Shown here piece after piece: positions 24,201-39,200 of a DNA stretch of 64,000 nt (position 1 is its first letter; each line of letters begins with the position of its first letter). This stretch comes from Candidula unifasciata (lineage: Eukaryota > Mollusca > Gastropoda > Stylommatophora > Geomitridae). The notes beneath the pieces were generated by a model. That model was not told the origin of the DNA. It searched no databases and was given only the letters and a program-made list of their open reading frames with translations. A program made the position numbers and the translations under genes. The stretch covers positions 211,639-275,638 of the forward strand of contig CAJHNH020004678.1 in assembly GCA_905116865.2 (NCBI GenBank), given 5' to 3'.

Positions 24201-27200
24201 TCCAGTTTTCTCACATAACTGAGAGTACAGTCAGATGGCTACACAGTTTTAACATATAATTGAGAATACAGTCAGATGGCTACACAGTTTTAACATATAA
24301 CTGAGAGTACAGTCAGATGGCTACACAGTTTTAACATATAACTGAGAGTACAGTCAGATGGCTACACAGTTTTAACATATAACTGAGAGTACAATCAGAT
24401 GGCTACACAGTTTTAACATATAACTGAGAGTACAGTCAGATGGCTACACAGTTTTAACATATAACTGAGAGTACAATCAGATGGCTACACAGTTTTAACA
24501 TATAACTCAACAATTGCAGGTTATACTGAAGTAGAGGCCGACCTAGACATATTTTACCCGTCTCTAATTCACCAGAGGACTTTCTTAAGGACCCCACTAT
24601 TCTCTATTCTCCAGGTGTAACATAACCCATACACTCATCGCAGCACACATGCTGTGTCGGATCAATATCTTACTGGCAGGGGTCCACCCAGCTATATGTG
24701 GGTGGTAGCTGATCAGTTAACATGTCTTCCTCCTTCAGAAGCAACCCATGGCGTGCTCATTTGCGCCAAAAAGGGTTAAAAATATGGGGGTAACTGCAGC
24801 CCACGGCTGGTGTTCAAAACCAGGTGGTTCTCAGGGTTCACCCAGCCTCTAGGTAATGGGTACCAGAATTAACACTCTGGGGTAAATGGAGGAACATCGC
24901 TGTAGCTACGGAGTTGCATGCGGACAGCGACATAGGCAGACAGTTTCTTATCAGCTGACCGTACTGGTGGCATGGCACTTATGGTTTATAACCGTGTGCA
25001 ATGACGCTGGATCACATCTCCCAACTTTACCTTTACACCTTCAATACCAGGAATTCCAGTGAAATATGACTAAAAAGCTTAACAAAATGGGAAAGCAGAT
25101 AAAGGTGCACAAAACAACATTTCAGCCGGTGGCCTTTCTCGAACACGTAATTAACTACACAATGGTAACAAAGAGGAGAGTATTCAAATCTCTAAGGGGT
25201 GATATGAGCAACTTTTTAAAGAATGTGATATGGAGTGAATGAAATAAAATAAAATAAAGGAAGGCTAAAAAATAGACAAGGAATAAAAAAGTACTGTTGT
25301 ACTATTGATATGGGATACACCCGGTGCAGTGAAGTCTATCCTCTCAACTTTAACCTTTAACCCATCGAGAGCTGACTGGTCTTTAAAGTTGTGTATACAC
25401 CGGGTGTATCCCATATCACTCAGTCTCTATCTGCAGAATGCACGCCGAGAGCACCATGCAGAGCATGAACTCCGGAGCTCCGGCGATGATCCCCAGTGTA
25501 AAGATTGCACTTGTAAGCTGAAGGGCGCAGCTGTGCAGCGAACCGCGACCTTCAGAGTGCCAAGGAGACCCCCTAAAAGCTTGATGGATAATGTGGTCAA
25601 CATAAAGCTGGCTGCCTTTACTTCCTAGGACTTAACCTGGAACCCATTTAGACTGGGCTGATGTGGAACAAATCTGACTTGATGCAAACTCAAACTGAAG
25701 ACAGCCAGGTCTGCAGGTGAGTCTCTAGCCCAACACCATCAAAGTTCCCAGCACGACCAGAGCTGTGTATATTGCACAATACGTTTAAAAAAAGAGCATC
25801 CATTCCAACAAAAAGGAGCATCCATTCACACAAAAAGGAGCATCCATTCACACAAAAAGAAGCATCCATTCACACAAAAAGGAGCATCCATTAACACAAG
25901 AAGGAGCATCCATTCACACAAAAAGGAGCATCCATTCACACAAAAAGAAGCACCCATTCACACAAAAAGAAGCATCCATTCACACAAAAAGGAGCATCCA
26001 TTCACACAAAACGGAGCATCCATTCACACAAAAAGAAGCATCCATTCACACAAAAAGAAGCATCCATTCACACAAAAAGGAGCATCCATTCACACAAAAA
26101 GGAGCATCCATTCACACAAAAAGAAGCATCCATTCACACAAAAAGGAGCATGCATTCACCTAAAAAGGAGCATCCATTCACACAAAAAGTAGCATCCATT
26201 CACACAAAAAGTAGCATCCATTCGCAAAAAAGGAGCATCCATTCGTACAAAAAAAAAAAAAAAAAAAGAACAGAAGAGTGATAATGGTAAGGCCGGATTG
26301 TGCACATTGGTTGGGCTTAGGAATACTAATCCTGGACTTGGTCAAGAACGGTCTCGCCCTAACATTTAATGTCATTCATGGAGCCTTGATGAAATCCCAA
26401 AGGAGGTGCAGAAAATGGGTACCTGTGGCAAAAATGCAGGGCATAAAACCTCCATTTATCACAACTGTGATGATGAGACATCAAAAGTAAGCACAAGCTG
26501 TTTATGTGCATTTAACTAGCAGAAAAGTTAGAGAACACAACACACAATGTGATAAAACTGTGACAGTTTTCTCTGCCTCAATGTTCGCCAGGTTTGTTAT
26601 GACCACGTCTAGGACCATTAAATATTTATGAATGAGAATAGTCAATGAGAATAGTGAATGAGAATAGTGAATGAGAATGTGATATTCACAAAAGTCAAGG
26701 AGCTGTTCAATGTAGTCAAGGAGTTGTGTCTACCAAGCCAAATCTAACAACTATTATTTGGCCAGTTTTATGCTACCAGTGTCAAACATGGACTCTTACT
26801 AAAACAGTTGAGTCCAAACTAATCAAAAAAGAGATGAGATGTCTCAGAAAAGATGCAGGATTGGCAAAAACGAGATAACATTTAAAATTAAAAATAAGAA
26901 GAAGACTAAGACTGACACCAGTGATAGAATTGATTAAAGAGCAACAGATGAGGTTGTTTGGCCATCTGATGTAAATGTCCTGGTACCAACTACCACAGAG
27001 AGCCATGACGAAGAAACATAATGGACACAGAGCAAGGGGAAGAACCAGCAGAAAAAGAAATGACGACATCAAGAACAGCCTCAAGGAACTAAATACTAAT
27101 TTATACAAAAGGGCACACAGAGAATCCTTACATCTTCTCTCCACACACTTTGAGGTAGTAACTTAAAGAAGTGGAGAAGAAGAACTAGCACAAACTGAAT

Positions 27201-30200
27201 CGTTCACGTAAAGGGTAAATACAAACATAAATAAATGGGAATGTAAACTGTAAATAGAAACTTACCACAGATGTAGCTAGTTCTGCCTGTGAGCTGCCTG
27301 AAGGGTCTACCTGAACCAAGGCTGTATTTCGCTGTGGCTTCTGTCCCCCATGAGAAATCCTTAAAACCTCTTGCCCTCGTTTAGCCTCTACTTTTTGCCT
27401 GTTAGCCACTTGAATAAAAGAAATCAACAGTGTCACCAAAACCTGGCATTACCATCAGCCATAGCTGAACACATTTGATTCATATTACATGGGCAAATAA
27501 TCAAGAGATAACCAGTGTAATATTTACATTTAACTGAAGAAGAGGACGGCAGTTAGTTGCAAAATTTTGATAACATCTGACAAAACAATTTAATCTACCA
27601 CAGAGAGAATTTTAGTCTAACCATGCAATCAATTCATTAAATATGCTTGACCAAACTATGCAACAAATTGATCAAACATACTTAAACAACTATGTAACAA
27701 ATTGATCAAACATACTTAAACAACTATGCAACAAATTGATCAAACATACTTAAACAACTATGCAACAAATTGATCAAACATACTTAAACAACTATGCAAC
27801 AAATTGATCAAACATACTTAAACAACTATGTAACAAATTGATCAAACATACTTAAACAACTATGCAACAAATTGATCAAACATACTTAAACAACTATGCA
27901 ACAAATTGATCAAACATACTTAAACAACTATGCAACAAATTGATCAAACATACTTAAACAACTATGTAAGCAACTAGTCAAACATACTTAAACAACTATG
28001 TAACAAATTGATCAAACATACTTAAACAACTATGCAACAAATTGATCAAACATACTTAAACAACTATGTAAGCAACTAGTCAAACATACTTAAACAACTA
28101 TGTAACAAATTGATCAAACATACTTAAACAACTATGTAACAAATTGATCAAACATACTTAAACAACTATGTAACCAACTAGTCAAACATACTTAAACAAC
28201 TATGTAACAAATTGATCAAACATACTTAAACAACTATGTAACAAATTGATCAAACATACTTAAACAACTATGTAACAAATTGATCAAACATACTTAAACA
28301 ACTATGTAACAAATTGATCAAACATACTTAAACAACTATGTAACAAATTGATCAAACATACTTAAACAACTATGTAACAAATTGATCAAACATACTTAAA
28401 CAACTATGTAACAAATTGATCAAACATACTTAAACAACTATGTAACCAACTAGTCAAACATACTTAAACAACTATGCAACAAATTGATCAAACATACTTA
28501 AACAACTATGCAACAAATTGATCAAACATACTTAAACAACTATGCAACAAATTGATCAAACATACTTAAACAACTATGTAAGCAACTAGTCAAACATACT
28601 TAAACAACTATGTAACCAACTAGTCAAACATACTTAAACAACTATGCAACAAATTGATCAAACATACTTAAACAACTATGTAACCAACTAGTCAAACATA
28701 CTTAAACAACTATGCAACAAATTGATCAAACATACTTAAACAACTATGCAACAAATTGATCAAACATACTTAAACAACTATGCAACAAATTGATCAAACA
28801 TACTTAAACAACTATGTAACCAACTAGTCAAACATACTTAAACAACTATGTAACCAACTAGTCAAACATACTTAAACAACTATGCAACAAATTGATCAAA
28901 CATACTTAAACAACTATGCAACAAATCGATCAAACATACTTAAACAACTATGTAACCAACTAGTCAAACATAAATGAATGGACCATATAACTGAACTGAT
29001 GAGACCTGACACTGCAATCAACTGACCAGACATATCATATAATATATAATCAGCTGATTTGACCCCTTGACCTCAACCTGTAATCAACTGGTTATACAAA
29101 GTCAAACTAATCATTCAATCAAACATGTCCACAATCTCTATGTGTGTTTGTTTGTGTGTATCTTTGTGTCTGCGTGTGTTAATATTTGGTGTCTGTGGGT
29201 GTGTATCTATGTATGTATGTTTGTGTGTCAGTGTGTGTGCGTGTGTGTGTGTATGACTGAGTGTATGTGTCTAAAGAGTATTTGTGTGTGCGTCTGCATG
29301 AGCCTGTGAATGTGTTTACGTGTCTGTGTGTTCTATGTGTGTGTGGCTGTGTGTGTGTCTTTGTTGTGTTTGTGTGTGTGTGTTGGTATGTGCCTGTGTG
29401 TATTTGTGTGTTGACATGAATACCTGTGTATACGTGCGTCTCTGTGTGTAAGGATATTTGTATTGTGTGTCTGTGGGTGTGTATCTATGTATGTGTGTCT
29501 GTGTGTGTTTGTTTGTGTGTATGTGTGTGTTTGCGCGTGTAGGACTGTCTGTATGTGTATCTGTGTCTACATGTGTCTGTGCGTGTGTTTGCTTGTATAT
29601 GTGTTCCACGTGTATGTAGCTGTGTGTTTGTATGCGTGTGTCTTTGTTGTGTTTGTGGGTGTGTCTTTGTATGTGCCTGTATGTCTGGATAATTGCCTGT
29701 GTATATGCGCCTCTCTGTGTGTATATATCTGTGTATGTCTCTGTGTGTAGTGTCTCTGGATGTGTCAACATGTGTGTGTATGTGTGTGTGTGTGTCACAT
29801 GTGTGTGTATCAGCGTGTGTGATTGGGTATGTGTGTGTATGTCTGTTTGTGTGTATGTGTCTGCATTTGTTTCTATGGGTGTGTCTCTGTTTTTAAATCT
29901 GTATGTTTGTATGTGTGTGGAATGTGCGTGTCTGTGTGGATTTGTAGCTTTGTATGTGGGTGAATGGGGTGTGTTAATGTGTATGTGAAGGTACGTGGGT
30001 GTGTGAGTGTATGGGTGTGTGCGCGTGCATGCATTTTACTACCCATTCTTTTGTGTGTTTTTTTTTCTTCTCTTTTTTGATATTCATAGTATGCATATTA
30101 TCATATAAATATTACATGCTTTTTGATAAAATACAGCTGCAGTGTGAAAGACGGGTGTTTGGAAGGGCCGAATGTAAGACGGCCTGCGTGCCAAATTTGT

Positions 30201-33200
30201 AACCCTTAAAAAATAAAGTTTGTTCGTTTGTTTGTTCTCTAATCAACTGGTTAGACATAGTCAAACTAATCATTCAATCAACCACGTCTACAATCTCTAA
30301 TCAACTGGTTAGACAAAGTCAAACTAATCATTCAATCAAACATGTCCACAATCTCTAATCAACTGGTTAGACATAGTCAAACTAATCATTCAATCAACCA
30401 TGTCCACAATCTCTAATCAACTGGTTAGACATAGTCAAACTATATCATTCAATCAAACATGTCCACAATTTCTAATCAACTGGTTAGACATAGTCAAACT
30501 AATCATTCAATCAACCATGTCCACAATCTCTAATCAACTGGTTAGACATAGTACACTAATCATTCAATCAAACATGTCCACAATCTGTAATCAACTGGTT
30601 AGACATAGTCAAACTAATCATTGAATCAAACATGTCCACAATCTGTAATCAACTGGTTAGACATAGTCAAACTAATCATTCAATCAAGCATGTCCACAAT
30701 CCGTAATCAACTGGTTAGACATAGTCAAACTAATCATTCAATCAAACATGTCCACAATCTCTTATCAACTGGTCAGACATAGTCAAACTAATCATTCAAT
30801 CAAACATATCCATAATCTGTAATTAACTGGTTAGACATAGTCAAACTAATCATTCAATCAAACATATCCACAATCTGTAATTAACTGGTTAGACATAGTC
30901 AAAATAATCATTCAATGAAACATAGTCAAACTAATCATTCAATCAAACATGTCCACAATCTCTTATCAACTGGTCAGACATAGTCAAGCTAATCATTCAA
31001 TTAAACATGTCCACAATCTGGTAGTCTTAGTTTCAGCTTCATAGCAAACAGGTCACCCCCATCTTTGCTCCGCTCCTGTGCCAACGAAAAATACACATAA
31101 TGTTTATCACAGTCCCTTGTGGAAAGATTGACAGACTGCTGTCTCAGCATATCTAGCATACACACACATTAAAGCATACAGTAGCCATCCGAAGTGCTAA
31201 CACAAACAGTCTGACATTAGAAATGCAGTTCATCATTGATGGTAGCAGAAGTCACCAACAGATCAGCAGTTGCCCAAGCGATCAATTTTAATCACATACG
31301 GGCACCACCAACATTGCGACGACAGGCATCATGCTATTTTCTGAATCTACAATTCACACCACCACGTTGGTCACAGTCGAAAAAACATTCCAAATGAAAT
31401 TTGCAGCTCAGTGTTACGCCATGCATTCAACTCAAAAGCTGGGCAACAAAACCATACCCTGTCTACAAATGGAGCAAAAATGCATCGGCCACCGTCCGGC
31501 AAAAGCAAAAAATTTGCCTCGGCTTCAGACAGCCCCCTGCCTATCGTCCATTTTGACCGGAAGCGATGTCCACAATCACTCACGAGATCTCTCTAAATGG
31601 GTTCCTGTGCCCTAGTGTAGGGAACACAAACAGACCCACAGCCTATCCAAAAAGCATGTTGTAGGGCTCAACTAATTAGTAGCTTCCTTCAAAGTTGAAG
31701 TGCATCTGCCCAAGAGGCAAGGAACCAACAGTCTGCATACAAGTAAGTCAGATCTGTAAAAAGGATGGGCATGTAAAGTTCTGGTACAGGATTATTAGAG
31801 TCTAGAACTTTCTGCTAGAGTTTAGAGCTTGTGAATGCCAAGAAGAAGACTCACTTGACCTGACTCTGTAGTCCAGAGTCTGATAAATCTTAGCCTGACG
31901 ATCCTTCCTGGGATCATACCCAAACTTGCACCAGAGGTTCTTCCACGGCCCATTGATGAAATAATAGGAGACCAGTGGCAGCAGGTACTTGAGGTACATG
32001 GTGTGTTGCTTGTCCAGATGAGCCACCAGCGCGGCCTTGCTCCACAGATGTCGCTTCTCGAACAGCTGAAACATGTAATGACAAATGTCCATATCTAATG
32101 ACAGATGCTGTTTGTACATGTATTATAATGATTACAGCTTTTTGAAGTGTGGGCACCAGGAAACATTACTCATGTGCTATGATATATAACAACTGTGTTA
32201 GACAACAGTCAAACTAATCATTCAATCAAACATGTCCACAATCTGACACTGCTGACAGAACTTAGCCTTCAGCGAAGAGTTGTAATGCAATGGATTCCAT
32301 CTCATTGTGGAGTGCCTGGAAATGAGAAAGCTGATCAACTGGCAGGGGAAGGTACGACAAAAGTGCAGCCGGATGTACCAGTCGCATACCACCAAAAGAA
32401 AAGAATCATTAAATCACATGGCGAGGTGTTTATTCGTATGTAAATGGGTCAATTAGATCTGAATATGCCAATACGCACTGCCCTTTGATCCACGAGAATA
32501 GGGTCCTCAGAATCTGTAAGGAAAGTCCAAAATGTGTTTTCACTCCCATAGCAGTGACAGCCAAGAAACCAGATAAAGTCCAAAGATGTGCATAGCTCGT
32601 AGCAGTGTGAAATAGGTCCACAGCAGTGAAAGGGTTAATGCTGGGAAACTTCATTATAGTGCTAGTATATGCAACAAGTGTGTCAAAAAATAACATTATG
32701 TTAGAACTTCTGGTCCAATAGAGTGAATAGCAGCTGACTGTTTTGGTCTTGGCAAATTATTTGCTTTTGACCACAGTTAGTTATGTGTTTTCCCTCCTTT
32801 TGGACTGAAAGTATACAGTTCAATCGCCCAGCTATTAGGCTGAGTTGGAACTGTGATTAACTGATTTCCTTTCATGTTGGGATACACAACCACCATGCTA
32901 GGATATACAACTACCAAGCTGTGGTATACAGCCATCATACTAGGATATGCAATTATCAGGCTGTGATGCACAACCAGCATGCTAGGATATACAACTATCA
33001 GGCAATGATTCGTAACCATTATGCTAGGATATACAACTATCAGGCAATGATACGTAACCATTATGCTAGGATATACAACTATCAGGCAATGATACATAAC
33101 CATTATGCTAGGATATACAACTATCAGGCAATGATACGTAACCATTATGCTAGGATATACAACTATCAGGATGTGATACACAACCATCACGCTAGGATTT

Positions 33201-36200
33201 ACAACTATGAGACTGTGATATATAATCAACATGCTAGGATACACAAATATCAGGCTGTGATATATAATCACCATGCTAGGATACGTAACTATCCGGCTAA
33301 AATTTTCAACTATCAGACTGTGATATATAATTAACATGCTAGGATACACAACAGGTTGTGATATATAATCACCATGCTAGGATATACAACTATCAGGCTG
33401 TGATATATAATCACCACGCTAGGATATATAAGTATTAGGTTGTGACATATAATCATCATGCTAGGATGCACAACTAACAGGTTGTGATATGTAATCACCA
33501 TGCTAGGATATATAACTTTCAGGCTAGAATCTTCAACTATCAGACTGCAATATTTAATCAACATGCTAGGATACACAACAGGTTGGGATAAATAATCACC
33601 ACACTAGGATATACAACTATCAGGTTGTGATATATAATCATCATGACAGGATGCACAACTAACAGGCTGTGATAGATAATCACCAAGCTAGGATACACAA
33701 CTAACAGGCTGTGATAGATAATCACCATGCCATTATACAAAACTAGCAGGCTGTATTATATAATCAACATTCTAGGATTCACAAATAGCAGGCTGTGATA
33801 CATAATCACCATGCTAGGATACACAACTAACAGGCTGTGATAGATAATCAACATGCTAGGATATACCACTAGCAGGCTGTGATACATAATCAACATGCTA
33901 GGATACATACCTAACAGGCTGTGATATATAATCAACAAGCTAGGATAAAAAAACTTTAGCTTGGATACCAAACAAAAGTATATCTGAAAAGTCAACTCCT
34001 AAAAGTTGCATTCAGACAATAACTGACAGGCCAGGAAATATAAGCAGACTGAAAATGTTGAGCTACCTTACTGAGTGCCTCTAGACCATCAGTCTGGTTG
34101 GGCAACTTTTCTAAATGCTGGAAGGCAATGGGATCAGGATCCCTCGGGACTTCAGGATAACCAAAAGTAATGTGAATCGCACCATGCATCCTCTTCTTCC
34201 TATCTGAAATGAGAAAGGTTTGTAAACACAAATATACATTTACTTATGTTCTAAAAATTAGTGAGTAAACAAGCTAATGATATTACCTAACGCTAAAAGA
34301 CCGCTGTACCGCTTTTCCTGTAATTTCTTAATCTGCCGCTAAACGGCTGTACCTAATTTTCGGTACTTTGCGTACTACGTGAAAAAAATGCATTACAAAC
34401 TAAAATAATCAACCGATCGTGATCAAACCTCATGGTAAGTCATTGAAACATGGCTGCCCCCATGTGTTTGGATTTACTTTGTATGGCTTAATATGGAAAA
34501 AAACTCTACAAATTTACAATGAAACGAGCAGCTGATGAACCAAGCACTTGGACAGGAAAGCAAGTAGGTCTAAGCTTTTCACAGTCCAACAGGTGATTGA
34601 TACTTTGGTTGATTCAGACTCTGAGGAGTCAGAATTTCATTAAGAATACGTTCTCAGTTCAAGTGACACAGACAGTGAGAGCTCGAGGAGAATCTTGAAC
34701 CTTAAAGATCTAGAACTAGATCGATAGTAAGAGAAGGGGGCATGTCCCTCAAACAGCAACATCTGGTTCTCACTTTGTAAATAAAACAAGGCTGATCCTG
34801 CTGCATAGATCGATATGCAAAGATGGAATATAGCGTTAGATGAATGGTAAACCTATTTTCTACAATGTCTCCAAGTTTCAACTTTTTCTAACCACTGGTT
34901 CGCATGTAACTAATATTTCTGTATGTCATGTTGATTTTTTCACGTTAATGCCCAGGAGCTCAGGTATAGGGGACTTATGTTCAAGGTCTTTTGTCTGGTA
35001 GGGTTAATGTACAAATAAAAACTTAGCACTTCAAAGCCCTAGACTCCAGGATGACCATTATTTTATTTACCCTACAAAGCACTAACATTCAGACAGATGG
35101 TCGAGGAAATGCAGTTGGCACCTTTGTGTCTTTCCATTCATGGAGCAAAAACAATTGATATCTATTTGCTGAGAGAGACTAAGGACTTGAGAAAAGTATT
35201 ATCCTTTGAACAATAAATTACAATAAGTAATGAATTTACATTACATAACTGCATCAAATTATAGAATCAATTTTCCTGTTTCACTTTCTGTATGTTTTAT
35301 GAGCATCTGAATCATCAACATACAGTGAGTACCTCAGAATTCAAACAACTCAAAGCTCTAAAAACTTTAAATATGAACACAATTTTGTCTCAGGACTCGA
35401 AGCCCCCTTGGATGTGTTGACCACGCGACTGAGCTGACAACATAAAAACTTCAACACCTTCACCAGAAGGAAGAAATTGCAGAAACAATTTCTTTCAGGG
35501 AGGAAGAAGGGAAATCTGGAAGTATTAGCATGGCTGAAATCCAAGATCTTTTGACCGCGTGGTCGAACATTCAAGAACTTGAGAGCTGGCACTTGATACA
35601 GCCCCAGTTAACGGGTGTGTTAAATTATTCAGTGATAACATCCAACATTTTAGACAAATCTAAAATGGTCCCCAACGCCGTAGCATTCTAGAATGCTGGA
35701 TGTCAACAACTAATCAGTGAGCCTAAAATTAAAATTCTCACTGCTATTAATGATGATGCCATGGTATTCTGTTTACTATATTTTCAGTTTCTCAGTTGTT
35801 TCTTTTTGTGACTCACATTTGGTTTTGACTGAGGACCTTATCTTTGGTTGTTTCTTTTTATGTGACTCACATTTGGTTTTGACTGAGGACCTTATCTTTG
35901 GTTGTTTCTTTTTGTGGCTCTACATTTGGTTTTGGTTGTGGACCTTATCTTTGGTTGTTTCTTTTTGTGGCTCACATTTGGTTTTGCTTGAGGACATTAT
36001 CTTTGGTTGTTTCTTTTTAGGGGCTCACAAGACCCATGTGTTATCCCACTGTAATCAAGATCCATGTGTCATCCCTCTGTACTTAAGACCCATGTGTCAT
36101 ACCTCTGTACTTAAGACCGATGTGTCATACCTCTGTACTTAAGACCCATGTGTCATCCCTCTGTACTCAAGATCCATGTGTCATCCCACTGTTCTCAAGA

Positions 36201-39200
36201 CCCATGTGTCATCCCTCTGTACTCAAGACCCATGTGTCATCCCTCTGTACTCAAGACCCATGTGTCATCCCTCTGTACTCAAGACCCATGTGTCATCCCA
36301 CTGAACTCAAGACCCATGTGTCCTCCCACTGTGAGACTATCCCTAAGTGCTTCGACTTCTACCTTTAGATGGCATTCAGAGTAATTGAGTTTCTAATGCT
36401 GAAATGTGCGGGGGTGACCTTACATCCTGCACTTTTTGAGTTTCATCCAATAAGGAATTTTCAACATGTACACAGGACTTCATGTTTGTGGTCCTTGTCC
36501 AAAAAGACTAGGTATTCAATTCATTATCTGGAGATCAGATAGAACTATGTCATCTTTCGACACCATTGAAATAATTATCCACAACACATTTCTACTGGAT
36601 TTCAAAGCCACTTTTGATTAAAATTGCCTAATACCAACAACAAAAACAATTTATTGTCAATGATAATAAATACCTATTCCGATAACATTCTCACTCTCAT
36701 CGCCAGGGTTCAGGGTTTCTGCATCAAAGCTGTATGATACAGGTATATCTCGTCTTGAGAAGGAATATGGCGGCAGGAACACTGGGATATTTCTAGACAG
36801 GTACTCCATGCGATCATCACGAATGTTTGGACGAATTTTTGACAGGATCTCAGTGTACTTGCCATCTGCTTCCCTGACTACAGGGAGGAACTGGAAGTCA
36901 CAGAGTTCTGCACAAGAAAGACAATAGGAAACATGAACTGACTAGTGAGATTGGTCTGTGTTCACTGCTTGTGTACAGGAAATGTTTAAGTTGTGACCAT
37001 TTGTGATGATTATAGTACTTAATGGGATGATGAAACTGGCTATTTACTGAAACTCTCCCGGTTTCTCTAGGTGTGTTGCAATCTAAAACATACAGACTCA
37101 ATTAACAAATAGACTTGAAACATCAATTTCAATGAGACATAACAAAATATCTCAACATCTTTATGCAAATTCACTTAAATACATAAGGTCTTACATCTTC
37201 TCAACAGTGAAAAGACAGAAAATGCAATGCTACGGCCATGTAATAAGATCTACTGGTCTCCCTCAAAAACACTATAGAGCTTTGTAGAGAGCAAGAGAGG
37301 TTTTGTAGAAAGGAAGAGGGGTTTTACAGAGAGAAAGAGAGACTGTAGACAGGAAGAGAGGTTTTGTAGAAAGGAAAATGGGTTTTATAGAGAGAAAAAG
37401 ACTAAGAGGAAGACAGGTTTTGTAGAAAGAGAGAGAGGTTTTATTTAGAGAAAGAGAGACTTTGTAGAGAGGAAAAGAGGTGTTGTAAAAATGAATTGGC
37501 AGGTATGGTCAGCTTTCCAAGGTCAAAATCACAAGTGGCAATATTAATAAGAACTCCACAGGAAAGCATGCACAGCAGGAGCCTAAAGTTTATCATTAGG
37601 TGGGTCCCTCGTCAACAATTGTTTCAGCCCGTTATCCTCCTAGACTATCTCAGTGAGTGGGCCAGCCTGGTTTATGACTCCAGGCCACGGACATCTCCTG
37701 CTGTGCTTAACGGACGCTGGACAAGATAAAGAGGTGGCTTTGCAATAAGTATTGTGATGTTTGGTATTATATATTTGTCGCTGCGGTAGCAAATTAGACA
37801 ATGACCTTCAGGACCAGAGTGGCAAGTTGGTTCATCGGACAGACGTTAGACTTAGGCAAGTTGGCAAACAGACACTGGCAGACGTTACTTAGACACTCTA
37901 GCTTTAAGGGATGTAAAATTCCTTTCCACTAGGAGCTCAGACCAGACTACTGATGCCCATCCCCCACAACATTCTGTTGCGTCCACAGTCAGCTCAAAGC
38001 TCTTTCACTAGATTCACCCGATAGTTTTAGTACCTGTTTTTTCCCAGATGCTTTAGTACATTGCATGTGGAACTGGAGATAAGTCCTCTTGCGCCTACCT
38101 CAATGGCAAAGCGTTTTGCTGTGTACGCCTCCTCACTCCTCATACTGGCCACTAAACCTCTGCACTTTTTGAGCTTCTATAGATGGGTTTTTTAAATCCG
38201 CGACTCGTACAGTATGATAAGCTCTTTCATGATGAGCTGGCATTTTTCTCCAGAATGCAGATCATGTCTCAGGTCTCTTGGGATTGATTCAGAGTATTTC
38301 TCGAAACCAGGCAGGTCAACCGCCAGTAACCAGTCCTTCGTACAGTCAAGTACTGATAGAGCATTTGTTGAATTCACCTTTAGGAATCTGCCCAGCCTTG
38401 AGAAAGCGCATGTGGGGGACGTCAGGACTGGCTCTTGCATTGGCCCTCATCCTGGCTTGGTCCACAATGTCAGCTAACTCTTGCAAGACTTTATTGTGGC
38501 GCCAAGTTTTCCTCACTGGACTAAGGTTTTTTTTTGTACACTGACAACATGTGTTCCAGTGTCTGCTCAGCTCTGCATAGGGAACATGTAAGTCAGTGAT
38601 TGCACATCATTTGGCCACGTTGGCACCAATGGGTAACACATCACAGGCAGATCTTATGACAAAGCTAGGGCCGCAGAGGGGCCATTCGCCAGATCTCAGC
38701 CCATGTGAGTATTTGTGGCAAGGTTCTCTCAAGGTCGATCCACTGGCCATGCTGTGACTGATGAGGTAGCTTTTTGGACCTGAAACTTGTTTTTAGTGTC
38801 CCTTATCTGCTGTATCACCATGTCTCTGTGTTCTTTGGCCGAGGCTTTGGATGGCCAAGTGACTTTTCCTTGCCCTAAGCCGTGTCAGTCGGTTTGTGTG
38901 TAACCCATGGCTTTCTTCATTTTCAGTGCTTTCTAAGCAGATTCTAACACATCTAGGACTTTCCATTTCATACCTGTTTTTAGAGCGTGCAGGACGGCGG
39001 CTACTGTGGGGTTTGAGGACTCGTGCAGCACCATCATGAGTCTTACCCTGCTGACTTTAACTCTTCAGATATTCAGACTTAAACAGAAGTACCAGCTTAG
39101 CCTGCTTACAACACAAAGCCACATCGGCCAGACAGGATGGTGCTCCAAGTCACTTCCTCATGGCGGTAGTCGATTTTTATCTCCATTGCCTGCACTGCTC

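Noticed and set aside
29316..29988. Thr/His-rich and Cys/Val-rich frames
   Set aside because: Produced by TG-rich degenerate repeat on both strands.
31331..31615. An extra exon of the GTF3C5-like gene
   Set aside because: Open on both strands, but neither reading resembles TFIIIC63 and no matching splice pair with the required phases was found.
32195..32443. 82-codon frame as a host gene
   Set aside because: Its start lies in a minisatellite part-unit and the rest is the RNase H segment of a retrotransposon.
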